Positions 27,120 through 37,395 of a stretch of 47,113 nt of DNA are shown here, piece after piece. Origin of the DNA: Haplosporangium gracile (taxonomy: Eukaryota; Mortierellomycota; Mortierellomycetes; Mortierellales; Mortierellaceae); contig JAAAUF010000226.1 of the NCBI GenBank assembly GCA_015499985.1, forward strand, positions 1 through 47,113, read 5' to 3'. Each line of letters opens with the position of its first letter. Positions within the stretch are counted from its first letter, which is position 1. A model generated the notes under the pieces. That model was not told the DNA's origin. It saw only the letters and a list, made by a program, of their open reading frames with translations, and did not search any database. The position numbers and the translations under genes were made by a program.

Positions 27120-28355
27120 ATGGGAATCGTCTACAAGAAATACCTCCACGGAGAAAAAATCCTGGGCTGCAACGCCTGCAAGACCCACTTTGCCACACAC
27201 GATCACATTATCTCCAGGGTAAATCCACATAACTCCTGCTGTGCTCTTTATACTCTGCCCCAAGGACATTGCGCCTTTCCACAGATATCCTTGTGACCAA
27301 CTGTCTTCTCTGCGCTGCTAAAGATTAATCAGCGAGAAGAAGGCTGACCGATGATGTCCTCGTGGCAAGAAATCGGGGAAACCAAGGGTGGAGAGAAACA
27401 AAAGATTGGTTGTGGAAATTTCACGTATACATCGTCTCGGCTTCGACATCATTGCCTGACCCCCCAATCCTCGTACATGGATGACATCCGAGCGGCGGCG
27501 GGAAGGGAAGGAGGTATGAGAGAGAGGAAAAGGGTGGCGACGGAAGTGACTCCATGCGTTGAAACACATATACTGTCTACACGCGCATACACATGAAAAA
27601 GGGAGCGGATAGAATAAAACACACCAACCAACACGATAGCAACAAGAACAAATAACCAAAGAAAAGCGAGTCGGGAGAAAGAGGGAAAAGAAAATGCATC
27701 CTGTTGGTCTCACCAGTATCGTTACTCTCCTTCTTGCCCTTTGACTCTCTCACCCTTTGACCAACCCTTGACCCCCTTCACTCTTTTTTCTTTTGCGTAG
27801 CAATTCCATGGACAGTACGGAAGAGCCTATCTATTCTCCAACGTGTAAGTGTCACCACATGGCTCAGCGATTATCACCAATGTGATTCCCTTTTTTCATT
27901 CACGCATGTCCACTCTCCCTTTAAGCTCTTTCGCTTCCTTTCAAACTCACAGACATTTACTATAATATTTTTGCATTTCTGGCATTTTCATAGGATCAAT
28001 GTCTACACAGGCGAAGCAGAGGACCGGAATATGAGGACAGGTCTGCACACTGTCCAGGACATCCATTGCGCCGAATGTGCCACAGTTGTCGGCTGGAAAT
28101 ATGTAAGTCATTCACCCTACTTTTTTTGCTCACTCCTTCCGCTCCCAAAACGTGATTTGGTCATTCGATAACGACTGATATCCTCACTGTTTCGTCTTGT
28201 CACGAGTTTTTCCCAGGTTTTTTTATTAATTTGTTTTCTTAAACCTATTAATATATCCATGCAATTAGCTTGTGGCCTATGAGCACACGGAACAATACAA
28301 GGAAGGGCGCTTCATTCTGGAGAGAACGCTCCTCCACTACGTCTCGGGCGCCTAA
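27120..28355 (+). CDS. Yippee-like zinc-binding protein
   Basis: Yippee proteins are small, highly conserved zinc-fold proteins; yeast Moh1 is a family member, and their biochemical role is poorly defined. Four exons, 27120-27218, 27801-27844, 27994-28102 and 28269-28355, join to 112 residues, the usual family size. The two zinc CxxC pairs are C17-NA-C20 and C73-AE-C76, about 52 residues apart as in the family. Other landmarks are [19 protein letters not shown] and VGWKYLVAYE followed by [11 protein letters not shown]. Intron 1 is 582 bases; the others are 149-166. The start follows a long CT-rich leader. Confidence 0.95.
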
Positions 28356-29785
28356 AGGAACAGAAACAGGAGCAAGAACATCGGGATCAATCACATCCTC
28401 CCCTTCTCTTTGTGTGTGTAAGCGAAGGCGGACCCATGGGACGAAACCCTTTTTTTACTTTCAGCAATCCAACATCCATCCAACGATAAGAACTATCGAC
28501 AAAAGATAATATTCTCGCAAAAACGCCCATTCAGATTTTATTTTTTTTTTCTTTGTTTCGGTCTTTTATCTGCGGTCCTTTCGTTCATTTCTTTCATCAA
28601 ACTGTTTTGATCGACCTTTTTTGCGTTGTTCTTATTTGTACCATCCACCTTTGACGAAATTTTGAACTGACGACTACAACGACCAAATCAACATCAGGAG
28701 CACTTTCCACATCGACGATCAACAATTTGCCACCAGCTCGTCTCTCTCGGGTCACTCATGTGGTAGCGGAGAGGAAGTCGGGCCGGCACAGTGCTTTATT
28801 GTTTTCATTGCAACCATTTCAGCCTTTTATTTCACTTAGACTTTCGCCACCCACAACCTGGTACACCATCTTTCCACATACTTCTTGCGTCGATTTTTTA
28901 TCACATATTTGCATTGACCTTTTCGCACCTTGAGTGGTTTTTTTTTCTTCTTATTCACTGATTGCATGCATTTTTTCTGACATGAACAGAGCTAATAACA
29001 TGCAGATAGGAAGTGGCAGTACTCCAGTCGAAAAATAAAAAAGACAAAAAACGATCGAGGTAGGAGATGGCAGTGGGCGCATGAGTGAAGAAGACTTTTG
29101 AACGATGGATGCAAAAAAAACAATAAACAAGGACGAGGATGGAAAATCGATTTGAGGACAGGAAAAAATGCGTTTCCCCATGATCTTCTGCTTGTCTCCT
29201 TTTTTTTCCTTGCTCGCAGTGTGAAAATTGTGGAGTCGAAAAAGAAGGCGCTACGCCCAAAAAAAATTCCCTTCTCTATTGTTAGTTCCATTTTTTTTTT
29301 TCTTTAGAGTTGTCTTTTGGACAACGAGGATGGCCTGTGCGGGGATGCAAATGGTTTTTATCCGAAATAGGAGGAAGGGAAAGTCGGCCTTGATATTATA
29401 TTTTTCCTGTACATAGTCGGTCAGGAGGGGAGGCAGGAGGATCGAGCATCCTTTTCTTTTCTTTTCTTTTGACCTTTCTTGTGTTGCATATGTGTAAGAG
29501 GGAAGGAAAGCATTGTTGTTTTATTATGAGGTTAGAACAAACAAATATCTAGCTAGGCTTTTTCTATTTTGCAATGGAGAAACTCGTCGAGTTCACCACA
29601 CAACCGCCAAACTTGTTTGCTTTTCTCACGGACCACCTCATAGTAATAATATTTCTTGTAAAAGAAAAGTGAGGGACAACTGTCTCTCCTCGCCGCATTG
29701 ACCTTGGCTCACTCTATCCACCCACTCAACCGCGCTTATGACCTCGGAGCCATCTAGGGATGGGGATGACTATAGCGTCCACAAT
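28356..29785. other. Convergent intergenic stretch after Yippee
   Basis: I see no gene in 1.43 kb. It is AT-rich with homopolymer T/A runs; the open frames are Phe/Ser-rich or Lys-rich translations of those runs. It should contain the 3' ends of Yippee and of the unknown gene on the other strand. Confidence 0.6.
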
Positions 29786-31666
29786 TCAACGCTCAGTCAC
29801 TCTTCCACTCTTGCCTCCTTGACTTCCTGACTCTTCGGCCTCCAGCTCCGTCTCGGCGTTAGGCTCAAGCTCATGATCAGATTTCACCATCGTATCCAGC
29901 TCAGACTCGGGGGTTGTTGTTGCTGTACGACGGATGCGTCCATCAGGGCGTGGTGGCGTCTGTGTATCATCAGTCGTGATCGCCGCTGTGGGGTTCTTCA
30001 AGGACTTCTTTGTACCGGTACCGTCGGTACGAGCAGGCAAGTTCTTGAACTTGATGACGAGGCGGTCAGTCTTCTCTTTGACCTTGGCGCGTTCCTGCTC
30101 ATACTGACTGACACCGTCCCTTATCGCCTTGGTGGTGGAGGCTGGGGTCGTGAAGAGGGGTAAGATCCTGTTTGATGTTCCAGAGATGGCCCGAAGCTTC
30201 GAGTACAAAGGTGACATTGTTGTCGATCCTGTCGATGATGCAGTTGAAGCCATGGGCTGCAGTTTCGAAGTAGTTAAATGGAAGCGCTTGGACTGGTTCT
30301 TTTTGATCAAGTCCTGAGGGTTCACCGGGCTTGTTTCTTGAGACTGATGCTGCTGCTGCTGAACGCGGAGGTATGATCCTGACCGGTGTCGCGGAGGCGC
30401 CGAGACGGTGGGGGCGATCCTGCTGCCCATCGTACTGCTCTGTTGTTCGAACAGCAGCGGGAATGAGTTTGCGTCGGTTGAGGTCGCCTATTGCGACATA
30501 CCCAACGAACGTAGTGCATTAGCGATTACTTCTGTATTGAAAAAATACCTTTTCTCATGGAAGCCTGATTATTTTCGATCACGTACCAGCCTGATAGGTT
30601 GCAGAGGCGGTTGTTGTGCTTGAGCTCGCTTAAGACTTGGTGGCGTGACGAAAGCAAGTTCGGGAGAACCTGAGGCTGATTGATCTAGATCTGGTGTAGT
30701 GAACACGGAATCGGTGAAGTACAACAAAGGATTCAAGGTCCGGACAAGTTCCTTGTAGGAAGCACCCAGTGGATCCTCGAGAGGAAAGGGCTGACTGTAG
30801 GTACTTCTCCTGTTGCTGGTGGTGGTACTGTGGGTGCTGTTACTCAAACTGACTCGATCCTCTTCTGAGGCCAGAGGAGTGTCACTAGAGATATTGGTTA
30901 TCACCCCATGTGACCGCATCATCTCATGGCGAACTTGACCTTGGTGCTATTTTTTTGTCCGGGAATAGATGCATCATCAGAATTTGCGTGTAATGATATG
31001 CCTCGCTGTGTGGACGCTCTGAGTTAAAATGATGAGCATAACAGGTATATGTACCTGGAATCGAACATGGTCTAGGTTGACCACAGTCAAATCACGAATG
31101 ACTCCAGAAGGGTTCTCCACTCTCTGCTTCTTGGTTCGACGTACCAAAGGAGGCGACGAGTCGTCTTCGTCATTGCTGTCATATCCTTTTTGCGCCTGAT
31201 CGAGATAAGTCTGTTGTCGGTTGTGAAAAGTTGACCGAGCCGGGTGTTGCTGTTGCTGTTGCAGCGGCGCATATAATGGCGGTTCAAGTCCCACACTCTC
31301 ACCCATACGGCTGGAGCTTGCTGCTGGCGCAGGTGCGAGTGCGGGCGAACAAATGGGGTAGAACAGTGGTGGTACAGTAACAGGAGACGCCTTCATGTAC
31401 CCAGATTGTGATTGCAATCTGTCAGCTCTCTCTGTTCTCTCAAGAGCCTGTTTCAACTCCCTGTTTGATCGCTCAAGACGAGCAAACTCGGCCTCGGATC
31501 GGGGCAATGGTGTGGTAGAGTAGAGCTGTGATGAGTGAGCTGGATATTGGTAGTGGTTTCCTGACTCCGCTGCAAGGATTCTTGATGTTGGTGGCGTGTT
31601 CGGTCCTGGAAAACTGCTGTTGGACGGTGGAAGCAATGTTGGGTTACGTTGAGGTTGAGGATACAT
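29786..31666 (-). CDS. Unrecognised low-complexity protein
   Basis: I do not recognise this family. Three exons in gene order, 31666-31055, 30946-30587 and 30487-29786, join in frame through GT-AG junctions to about 557 residues; an upstream in-frame ATG at 31885 would add 73 residues that read like leader sequence. Visible features are a Pro/Ser/Gln-rich N-terminus and a short coiled coil (RLERSNRELKQALERTERA). There is also a Gln run, an acidic patch beside a basic cluster (RRTKKQRVENP) that could be a nuclear signal, and Ser/Thr-rich segments. Another basic helix-like stretch (QYEQERAKVKEKTDRLVIKF) precedes an acidic C-terminus. No enzyme motif or membrane segment is seen. A decayed relative lies immediately to its right at 32.4-33.9 kb. 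Splice continuity supports a real gene; function is unknown. Confidence 0.65.
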
Positions 31667-32361
31667 GTTTGTTGTCGTTAAGTTGTGTGGTTGCTTGTTG
31701 GACAACGCTCTTGTGCACGGACTTGTGGGTGGAATGATAAGCAGTGAGTGTGATCGACCAACAATCCTGTTGTTGTGGAGCTGGGGAAAGAGACGTAAAG
31801 GACACGGAAGAGAAGGGCAAGCTTCATCGCATAATTTCGATCGTTGTCTGTGGCGGTGTGACTTTTTTGATACGAGCGGTTGCAAAAATAGTTTTGGTGG
31901 CGCTTTTTGCTCTCTTAGCCTTTTGTGCTCATAGACTCACAGACTCACTCGTTGTCCATTCCTTTTCTTTCTTCCATTCAACTTGTTGTTTAAGTACATT
32001 CATTCTGCACTTTCGCCTCCCGCCCGCGAACAACAAAATGGAGGATAGACAAGAATGTTCGGCCTGGTTAACGTGCCCAGATTTTCTGCTCTTTTTAATC
32101 TCACAAACGGAGGAACCACCCGCTTTTCCTCGCACAGACCAGGATCCGCCAAACCTTCCTGCCGGCTTCTTCTCGAAGCACCGGTGACATCTAAGTAGTA
32201 GCCGAAAGTTTCTGATGTCGATAAGGACTTGCTATTGTTTGTTTCTTCGGTGTCTTGGGTATAGCTGGAGTAGGTCGAGGTCTCTGGTTGCCAATGATTA
32301 GCTCCTGCGTGTCAAATGACCTCCTCGATACCAGCTGAGGTACATTGAGAGACGGTATCGA
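31667..32361. other. 5' side of the unknown gene; no gene seen
   Basis: The stretch probably contains the promoter of the unknown minus-strand gene. A 147-codon plus-strand frame crosses it but has no family resemblance and is Phe/Leu-rich. Confidence 0.5.
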
Positions 32362-33880
32362 TCATGATGGCTCCGACTTGATGGTGTCCGTAGTGTCGTA
32401 AAGAGCGTCATTCGCGTGCGCGGGTACAACAGGCAAAGCGTTTCCTCCAACTCTGGAGACCTACAGGAAAGTGAATTAGAGAATCTTTAGTTGAATACAA
32501 AGACAAAGAGAAATATAGAGACGCATCATCAATTTTGTAACTTACTGGTCGTCTCATTCGCCTAACTGACTCGCAGGGATTGTTTGATATCAACTGGACT
32601 GGTTCGATCGGCAAGGTTCCGTCGTGCTCAAAGGTCGATTGTTGACACTCGCCACCTACTCCCTCGGCAACCGAACTGGTCAAGCTTGACGTTAATGGTG
32701 GTTTGACTCGACTCTCCGTCAAATCGCTTATGGGCGGTCGAGAGTAGCCCAAGCTTGTCTGGTTATATCACTGCTATCCTCACAAGGACAGTATCCATGA
32801 TGAAGGAGGGCTGAGGGGAAGGCGTCTGCTTTGGTTGTACTTATTTGTGATTTGGTGGCGTCACAACTAGTGCAGTGGATGATGGGCAGGACGATGCCGC
32901 TTCTGAGAAATAATGCGACGGGTCCAGAGGCTGATCACATCCCTGATCGGACGTATCCCAATGGCATGGATAGATCTGATCGGTGTGTCCATTCCTGTTG
33001 ATACTGTTGTGAACGCTGCTACTAGAACAGACTTGATCCTATCTCACTATCCTGAGAGTCTCTCTGTAGAGCTCGGTTGTTGACAGATGTTAACGCATCA
33101 TCTCGACGAGAGCGCTCTGTTCGTGTTGTTGGACAGTGTCAGTCAAAAGAAAAAAGAGAGGAGCATCGGCAGCCTAGTTGTTGGTAGTTGTTTCCATATG
33201 CATAAAGGCAGGAGAACAAAAAATTCGAAGGTCTACTTTTGACAGGCGGAACGAATGTGCCTCAACTTAAGCATAGCCAAAAATCTCGAGATCGCACGAG
33301 AATGCAAGCGACTTTAGTTTCCGCCTCTTGGTCCGAGGCGTCAAAAACAACATGACGTCGGCATCACCAGTGCAGTTTCGTTCACAGTCAGGATAGTCTG
33401 CGCTAGATTGCAGGTGATGGAGTGGCGACCCCGGCTCGATCTGTCGTTGGAGGTGAGGAATAGTCTATTGCATCTGGCCCAGCAAGACCCACTCCTCCCG
33501 GAGGTTCGTTGTTGCAGACGAATAGGTAAGGTGGCGCAGAGATGCTGATGCTACGTTGACTGTTGACTTTTCTTGTAGTTCTCTCTATGTTTTGTGTAAG
33601 GTGACGATGAGCTCCAGGTTTGTCCGTTCGAATAGAGGGAACTGCTTCTGATCGACAGATCTGGATGGACTTGAGGGCCACAAGGTGGATAATGTCCTGG
33701 TTCTGTTTCAGATGTCTCAAAGTCGCAGTGACATTGCTGTTGTTGTTGCTGAGCGAAGGGAGAAAAATAGCTGCTTGTGGGCGGTTGTCTAATAGGAATG
33801 AGTTGGGGACACGTACTGTCGAAGGAGTGGAGCGTGTTGGGTACTACGAGAGAGGGACTGCAAGGTAGGAGGATGATGAG
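32362..33880 (-). pseudogene. Decayed paralogue of the 29786-31666 gene
   Basis: On the minus strand, 33140-32840 resembles exon 2 of the unknown gene. The plus-strand words TTTGGTGGCGTCAC / CTTGGTGGCGTGAC, GACTTGATCCT / GACTCGATCCT and CGCATCATCTC are shared in the same order. Translated in the corresponding frame, EMMR is followed directly by TAA, and another stop precedes DQVCSSSSVHNS, the counterpart of DRVSLSNSTHST. About 150 codons are open at 33860-33403, in the place of exon 1, and the DNA just beyond (around CTGACTGTGAAC) resembles the end of exon 1 with stops in frame. Two downstream pieces, 32758-32546 and 32460-32362, still splice cleanly (CCA|gtaagt to tag|GTC, ending SEPS and TGA). 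They may be a remnant 3' end or belong to something else. Confidence 0.5.
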
Positions 33881-34539
33881 GATTAATTCCGTCCTAGTGA
33901 TGCTAGGTGTTAGTGGGACTATGTATAGTAGAGTAGAGTGGAGAAAGAAAGCAAAGCGGATGAGAGAAAAGGAAAGTGGAAATGGAGTGGAAGATGAAAG
34001 AAAACCAAAGAGTCAAAATCATTTTCATTCGCATTTGGTGACAATTGGATCCAGGCGGCAGGTGCTTTGGACTCGTTTGGACGCGGATGAAGCAGAAATA
34101 CAAATTAACATACCCTTGGCAGCAATCTCTAGTCAATATCAGCCTTACTTTTACAGACTCCTAAGGTGTTTAAGGTGGATGGAACATATACAGCAGGAGA
34201 ACACGAATTTAAACACAACGCATACATGCACAGCAGCCTCAGGGAGCAGAGGGACAGCGAGGCGATTAGGATTCGATTGGACAGTCAGCATCATTTCGCG
34301 GCATGCATCCCTTTCTCGTTTGCATGCATCTTTGTTTGACAGAGGTCAAAAACACACATGCGAGTGTTATCTTTTTTGAAGTGGTATGTACAGGGCTAGA
34401 TTTATTAATGATTAATAATAGTTGGTAGGTGATTAGGAAGTGTATGTATGTGTTGCAAAAGAAAAATGCAGGTTTTGTTACTCCTCTCTCTCTCTATCTC
34501 TCCTCAAACCGCAGAACCAACGAAAACTGGGGTTTTGCT
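33881..34539. other. Intergenic, 3' of the DUF1775 gene
   Basis: No gene is supported. A plus-strand frame covers about 33777-34379 but shows no family motif. The last 100 bases contain a short CT repeat near 34482-34503. Confidence 0.5.
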
Positions 34540-35181
34540 TTAGAGCATGGCGAACATCAAGGCACCGGCACCGACAAGGGCGATCTGACTAAGACTAGAG
34601 ATCTGGGAAGCAACAGCGGCGCTCTTGCTGTCACCACCGGTCGAAGGGCTGGCAGTTCCGGGGGCAGTGGCGGTGGCGTTGGAGATGTTGATAACGGCAG
34701 CGGGGAAACCGCTAGTGGTGCCCTTGGCATCGGGGACGCTGGTCCAGTTGTTCCAGGCACCGTTAACGCAGTGTTGGTAAACGCTCCAGTAGAGGGGTCC
34801 GACCATCTGGGGAAGCTTGAACTGGAGGCCGAAATCCTCGTACATGGCATCGGCGAGGTTGCCATTGGACCAGGTGATGGAGCCGACAGTGGTGTTGACG
34901 GTGCCGGTGGGGGTGACGATGGGGACGGCAAGGGGGACCATGTTGATGGTAGTGTTCCAAGGGTAAGTGGCGCGGGGCTTGACCGAGGTTACGTCCTTGG
35001 GAATCTCAACGATGACCAGGTCGGTGGCGTTGCCGTCACAGCCGTGGGGGACACGGAAGTTAGTCTGAAAGTAGGCGCCAGAAACACCGACGGAGGGGTT
35101 GGCAGTAACGTGGGCCTCAACGTTGGAGGTGGTCAAGAGGAGGGTCGAGACGACGGCGGTGGCGACAGCGAGGAACTTCAT
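34540..35181 (-). CDS. YcnI-like (DUF1775) predicted GPI-anchored copper-binding protein (protein a)
   Basis: Single exon, 213 residues. A signal peptide (1-23, ending NVEA) precedes HVTANPSVGVSGAY, so the mature protein should start with His24. In bacterial YcnI/DUF1775 proteins an N-terminal His, a Glu and a Trp bind Cu(II) in a monohistidine brace. The candidates here are His24, Glu59 (in VIVEIPKDV) and Trp104 (in SITWSNGNL). The rest follows the family order: FRVPHGC, the ITWSNG strand, then FKLPQMVGPLYWSVYQHC. Cys48 and Cys138 could form a disulfide. After a Ser/Thr/Pro/Gly-rich stretch the protein ends in a hydrophobic tail (SLSQIALVGAGALMFAML), as expected for GPI addition. This is inferred to act outside the plasma membrane in copper capture. 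It lies about 4.7 kb from the Ctr gene on the same strand. A non-copper surface role is possible. Confidence 0.85.
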   Translation of the reverse strand: MKFLAVATAVVSTLLLTTSNVEAHVTANPSVGVSGAYFQTNFRVPHGCDGNATDLVIVEIPKDVTSVKPRATYPWNTTINMVPLAVPIVTPTGTVNTTVGSITWSNGNLADAMYEDFGLQFKLPQMVGPLYWSVYQHCVNGAWNNWTSVPDAKGTTSGFPAAVINISNATATAPGTASPSTGGDSKSAAVASQISSLSQIALVGAGALMFAML

Positions 35182-35298
35182 TGTTGGATATATGTAGAGA
35201 TGAAGGGTTATGAGGAGAGTTGGCGGATGGAGTGAGTGTGGATCAGAGATAAAGAAGGAAAAAAAAGAAGAAAGGTGAAACGAACAGAAGCGGCCGCT

Positions 35299-35304
35299 TT
35301 TATA
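35299..35304 (-). promoter_or_regulatory. TATA box of the DUF1775 gene
   Basis: TATAAA, within GATATAAA, sits 118 bases before the ATG on the minus strand. The same 8-mer sits 114 bases before the ATG of the Ctr gene. Confidence 0.6.
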
Positions 35305-35597
35305 TCAAAGCTAGAGGGTCCAGAGAGCCTTGTCGTTTATTTTTTTCTTTGCCCCTGGCTGGCGGGGGTCGGGACTGAGGAGGTTGAAGGGGGCCTTGTC
35401 TCCCAGCTCCTTTGTTTGCGTGCTTGTCAGAGTTGGCGGATATCTCCTTTCCGTTTAGGCTTTTACGCCTTAGTGAGATGGCTGACAATTGAGCGGAAGT
35501 CAGAAAGGGAAAAAGGAGGAACGAATATGAAGAGGATGCCCATCCCCTCGCCTTTACCTTGCCTTTCCTTGCGATGGCAGATTGAGTCGATAGAAAA

Positions 35598-35664
35598 GAG
35601 CAGCAAAAGAAGCACACACAAACAAAGAAAATTTTGAGTACCTTTGGGGTATGTGAGCAGCAAA
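35598..35664 (-). promoter_or_regulatory. Two TTTGCTGCTC boxes upstream of the DUF1775 gene
   Basis: The same 10-mer occurs twice in the same orientation, at 35607-35598 and 35664-35655 (minus strand), 57 bases apart and about 420-480 bases before the ATG. Its TTTGCTG/TTTGCTC-like core resembles fungal copper-signalling elements (Mac1 and Cuf1 sites), though the base after GCTG does not fit the Cuf1 consensus I recall. The core alone is expected by chance several times in this window; the doublet is what stands out. Confidence 0.35.
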
Positions 35665-37395
35665 CCAATGGCAGGCCTGTCAAAATACAACTTTATTTTC
35701 AGCCCTCCCTCGAGGCCTCGGTAATCCACAACACCCCCTCGTTCACACACTCATCAGATTCCTCTAAATGAACAACAGAAGGACTGGAGCGACACTGCCT
35801 GAAAGAGGGGAGAATTAAAATCGAGTTAGAAGATGAAGAAAAAAAAAGATGTCCGAGTGAGTGTGACCAACTACGACCGAGAAGCTTTATTCGCTAATAG
35901 ATGGAGACAGCATGGCAGACACTAAAAAAGAACGAGGAGGGGTATGTGTGGCCACGAGACTTGTACCTCCTCACTCTTCCAACTGTGCTGTTCGGATCTG
36001 TCTTTCAAATGAGTAATCGACACTCATCTTTTCTTTCACCCTCCATCTGTTTTGCCAAACTTCAGATCCGTACGTATGGCTCGCATGTACCGTACCCTCA
36101 CCATTGCCGCAATCAGTACAACAGAGGGGAGGAGTGCGTAGTGTAAAAAGTGAGATGTACGGTTTTGCTGTAACACATCAAGATTTAACAGCCTCAGCAC
36201 AACAATCGATCGGCGCCTTTTTGGTCCACTTTTTTTTCTCTAAACGGACATTATGCATGAGAGAAAAGCAGATCGGTCCCGAGTCATCTCACTACTCAAC
36301 TGAGTGGTATGTACGTCAAAAAAAAAGAAGATATTGGGTAAGGCAAGGTGTCAACTTGTCAAAATAAACCTTGATTTGCTGTGAAAGGAAGGTTCTGACA
36401 CATTTCTGACTCGGGTCCATAGCACTTTTTTTTTTTGACAGCTTTGACAGATAACACTTGGTCTGGGTTCGTCTTTCTGTCTGTCTGCTCTGCAGGACGC
36501 ACGAGCGGGGTGCAAAAAAAAAATATATTGCAGCTGCCAACGCAGTGGGGGATGCATTGCAAGCTGATCCATCGCCATCACAGGTGACGCCAGAAAGCAA
36601 AAACCCACAAACGAATAACATCCTTCCTTCAAAGGGAAAAGGGCTTCATCGTAGCAATTGGTGGCGCCCGATGGGTGCAAGTCGATGCCTCACTCAATTG
36701 GTATCCTTAGGACTCTGTCAAACTTTGACAGGACTGAAAAAGAAAATAAAAACATATTGTTTTCGAGTAGCACAAATTTGATTAGTCAGGGCTCAACTAA
36801 GACTACAAAAAGGAGGATACTGTGTATTCGGCCTAAATAGAAAAAAATTGCAGTTACGAAGGTTCATCGCCAACGGTCTATGAACGGTCTCTGTGATGGC
36901 CCCACCTTTCGAAATCGAGATAGATACAAATATCACACTATTCCTGAGCTTTAATCAGCTTTAAAAAATGGTCGCGATCTGTATCAAAAGACAGAAGGCG
37001 GCGCGATTTTTTCTTTCCTGGATCAACCCCCCAATATGACAATCGACACGTTGCGGCTCCTGTATCCGTTAAAAAAATTGCTGTTGGGATCAACTGTTTG
37101 CGAATAGGAGCATTATTTTATTTTGTTTTTGAAAACTTACCAACAAATAAAAAAAAGGTGCCAATGAGACAAGAATGGACAAGAGGAACAAACCACAAAA
37201 AGAGATACGAGAGTGAAAACTTACACGTAGGTGAATGATTGGCAAGCAGTCCAAAAAACACGAAAAAAACCAGCGCCTTACCAACATCACCGCTATATGG
37301 CGTCCATGTGCGTCGATGGGCTTGAGCGCCGGTTTGATGGATTGGAGTCTGGTGTAAGCCTTCTAAGCGATTTCTCTAGTACTTTTGGCGCATCC

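Noticed and set aside
31669..31885. Upstream in-frame ATG (31885) for the unrecognised gene
   Set aside because: The added 73 residues look like translated leader; not excluded, but 31666 is preferred.
34429..35235. 268-codon plus-strand frame opposite the DUF1775 gene
   Set aside because: It is the Gly/Asp/Val-rich antisense of a gene with a clear signal peptide and family motifs.
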